From: Granulicella sp. UBA5172
GTDB lineage: Bacteria > Acidobacteriota > Terriglobia > Terriglobales > Acidobacteriaceae
Assembly: GCA_002413385.1 (NCBI GenBank)
Contig: DHWW01000042.1
Location: forward strand, 3,460 to 10,503
Reading direction: 5' to 3'
Length of the DNA stretch: 7,044 nucleotides
In this document: positions 5,794 to 7,044 of the stretch, one piece after another
How positions within the stretch are numbered: the first letter of the stretch is position 1
Layout of the letters: every line of letters begins with the position of its first letter
Made by a program: the position numbers and the translations under genes
The notes under the pieces: generated by a model
The model's input: the letters and a program-made list of their open reading frames with translations, nothing else
Databases searched by the model: none
Told to the model about the DNA's origin: nothing

Positions 5794-7044
5794 GTGAGTA
5801 TCTCTACGACCGCCCAAGCCATCCGTAATATCGCCATCATCGCGCACGTTGACCACGGCAAGACCACGCTGGTGGACGCCATGCTTCGTCAGTCCGGAAC
5901 GTTTCGCTCGAACGAAGCAGTCGCCGAGCGGGTCATGGACTCGAACGACCTTGAAAAAGAGCGCGGCATCACGATTCTGGCCAAGAATACGGCCATCCAG
6001 TACCACAACTCCAAGATCAACATCGTGGATACGCCGGGCCACGCCGACTTCGGTGGCGAGGTGGAGCGCGCCCTGAAGATGGTGGACGGCATTCTGCTGC
6101 TGGTCGACGCGTCGGAAGGACCGCTGCCGCAGACGCGCTATGTGCTTTCGAAGGCGCTCGAGGCGAAGCTGACGCCGATCGTCGTGATTAACAAGATCGA
6201 TCGTCCGGACGCGCGTGTGCAGGAGGTCCTGAACGAGGTGTATGACCTGTTCATCGATCTCGATGCGGACGAGTCCGTGCTTGAATTTCCGGTGATCTAC
6301 ACCAACGGCAAGGCCGGCACCGCGACCATGGACATCGACGTCCCGGGTACGGATCTGCAGCCACTGTTTGAGCTGATCTTCAAGACCATTCCTGCGGCTA
6401 CGGGTACACCGGACGGCGATCTCCAGGTACTCGTCACCAACCTCGACTACTCCGACTATCTTGGCCGCCTCGCGATCTGCCGCGTCTTCAACGGCACGCT
6501 GAAGGCTGGGCAGGAGATCAGCCTGTCCAAGATCGACGGCCACATTGAAACGGTGAAGATCACCAAGCTCTTCACCTTCCACGGCCTGAAGCGTGAGGAT
6601 ACGACCGAGACTGAAGTCGGGGACATCATCGCCGTTGCAGGCATTCCCGGCATCACGATCGGCGAGAGCTTCTGCGCCCTCGAAAATCCGAAGCCGCTGC
6701 CGCTGATTCACATCGATGAGCCTACGATCGCGATCGTCTTCTCGGTCAACAACGGGCCGTTTGCGGGACGCGAAGGAAAGCTCGTCACCTCGCGCAATAT
6801 CAAGGAGCGGCTCGAAAGGGAACTCCTTACCAACGTTTCCATCCGCGTTGAAGACACGGGCACGCCGGATAATTTCAAGGTGCTGGGCCGCGGCGAGTTG
6901 CAGCTTTCGGTGCTGATCGAAATGATGCGGCGTGAAGGCTTTGAGTTGATGGTCTCGCGCCCTAACCATCGTCACCAAGCGCGTCAATGACCAGCTCATG
7001 GAACCGTCCGAGCTGCTGAGCATCGACGTTCCCGAGAACTTTGT
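5794..7044 (+). CDS. typA: Translational GTPase TypA/BipA, frameshifted and cut by window end
   Basis: TypA/BipA is a ribosome-associated translational GTPase of the EF-G/LepA class, linked to ribosome assembly and stress or low-temperature growth. The G motifs are intact: AHVDHGKT (17-24), RGIT (57-60), DTPGHADF (79-86), NKID (133-136) and YTNGKAG in the G5 position (169-175). Domain 2 follows (about 208-300), then the domain III region with [20 protein letters not shown] (364-383). The start is GTG, giving [18 protein letters not shown]. The frame closes at TGA 6988-6990 after 398 residues, whereas the family has about 600. After VSRPN (387-391) the reading turns into HRHQARQ, while a +1 shift at 6966-6967 restores the expected [17 protein letters not shown] to the window end. 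One extra C in the AACC run explains this. It may be a sequencing or assembly error or a true inactivating mutation; nothing marks it as programmed frameshifting. Confidence 0.93.
6968..7042 (+). other. typA: typA continuation in the shifted frame
   Basis: Twenty-five codons read [17 protein letters not shown] followed by SIDVPENF, which is the normal TypA sequence after the 'VSRP' motif. It is out of frame with the upstream part by one base and runs open to the window edge, where the gene would continue for roughly 190 more residues. Confidence 0.88.

Noticed and set aside
6961..6990. Programmed ribosomal frameshift in typA
   Set aside because: There is no slippery heptamer, no stimulatory structure is evident, and TypA is not known to use frameshifting. 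A one-base insertion is the simpler explanation.
5638..7023. 461-aa open frame on the minus strand opposite typA
   Set aside because: It is the antisense shadow of a strongly conserved typA reading frame. Long antisense frames are common opposite GC-rich genes, and the translation shows no family motif.

Overview
The window looks like a chromosomal segment of a moderately GC-rich bacterium. The protein sequences (TypA, circularly permuted ATP-grasp, alpha-E) read most like those of Acidobacteriota, order Terriglobales (Granulicella/Edaphobacter/Terriglobus type). That placement rests on remembered family resemblance, not on a search. I see no IS element, CRISPR array, tRNA or rRNA.

Layout: positions 38-5238 hold six genes, all on the minus strand. 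In transcription order (right to left) they are: a circularly permuted ATP-grasp protein (5238-3763); an 80-aa protein with a TTG start (3743-3501); a DUF2283 protein joined to it by an ATGA overlap (3504-3295); a secreted nucleoside hydrolase-like protein (3236-2124); an alpha-E (DUF403) protein (2053-1067); and a membrane acyltransferase of the acyltransferase-3 type whose ATG directly follows the alpha-E stop codon (1066-38). Intergenic gaps are 19, -4, 58, 70 and 0 nt, which fits one operon or two closely stacked units. A divergent region of 555 bp (5239-5793) separates this block from typA/bipA on the plus strand (GTG at 5794). typA is interrupted by an apparent one-base insertion near 6966 and then cut off by the window end.

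How the genes may work together: circularly permuted ATP-grasp and alpha-E proteins are known genomic partners, predicted by comparative genomics to form an amidoligase (peptide-bond-forming) system, often with a transglutaminase-like protein and a proteasome-like peptidase. Here neither of those is present. Instead, a DUF2283 gene pair and a secreted nucleoside hydrolase homologue with an altered metal site lie between the two partners, and a membrane acyltransferase follows. Whether these extra genes belong to the same pathway is an inference.

Points most worth a second look: the split ATP-grasp/alpha-E pair and its unusual companions, the altered active site of the nucleoside hydrolase homologue, the toxin-antitoxin-like coupling of the small gene pair, and the typA frameshift.
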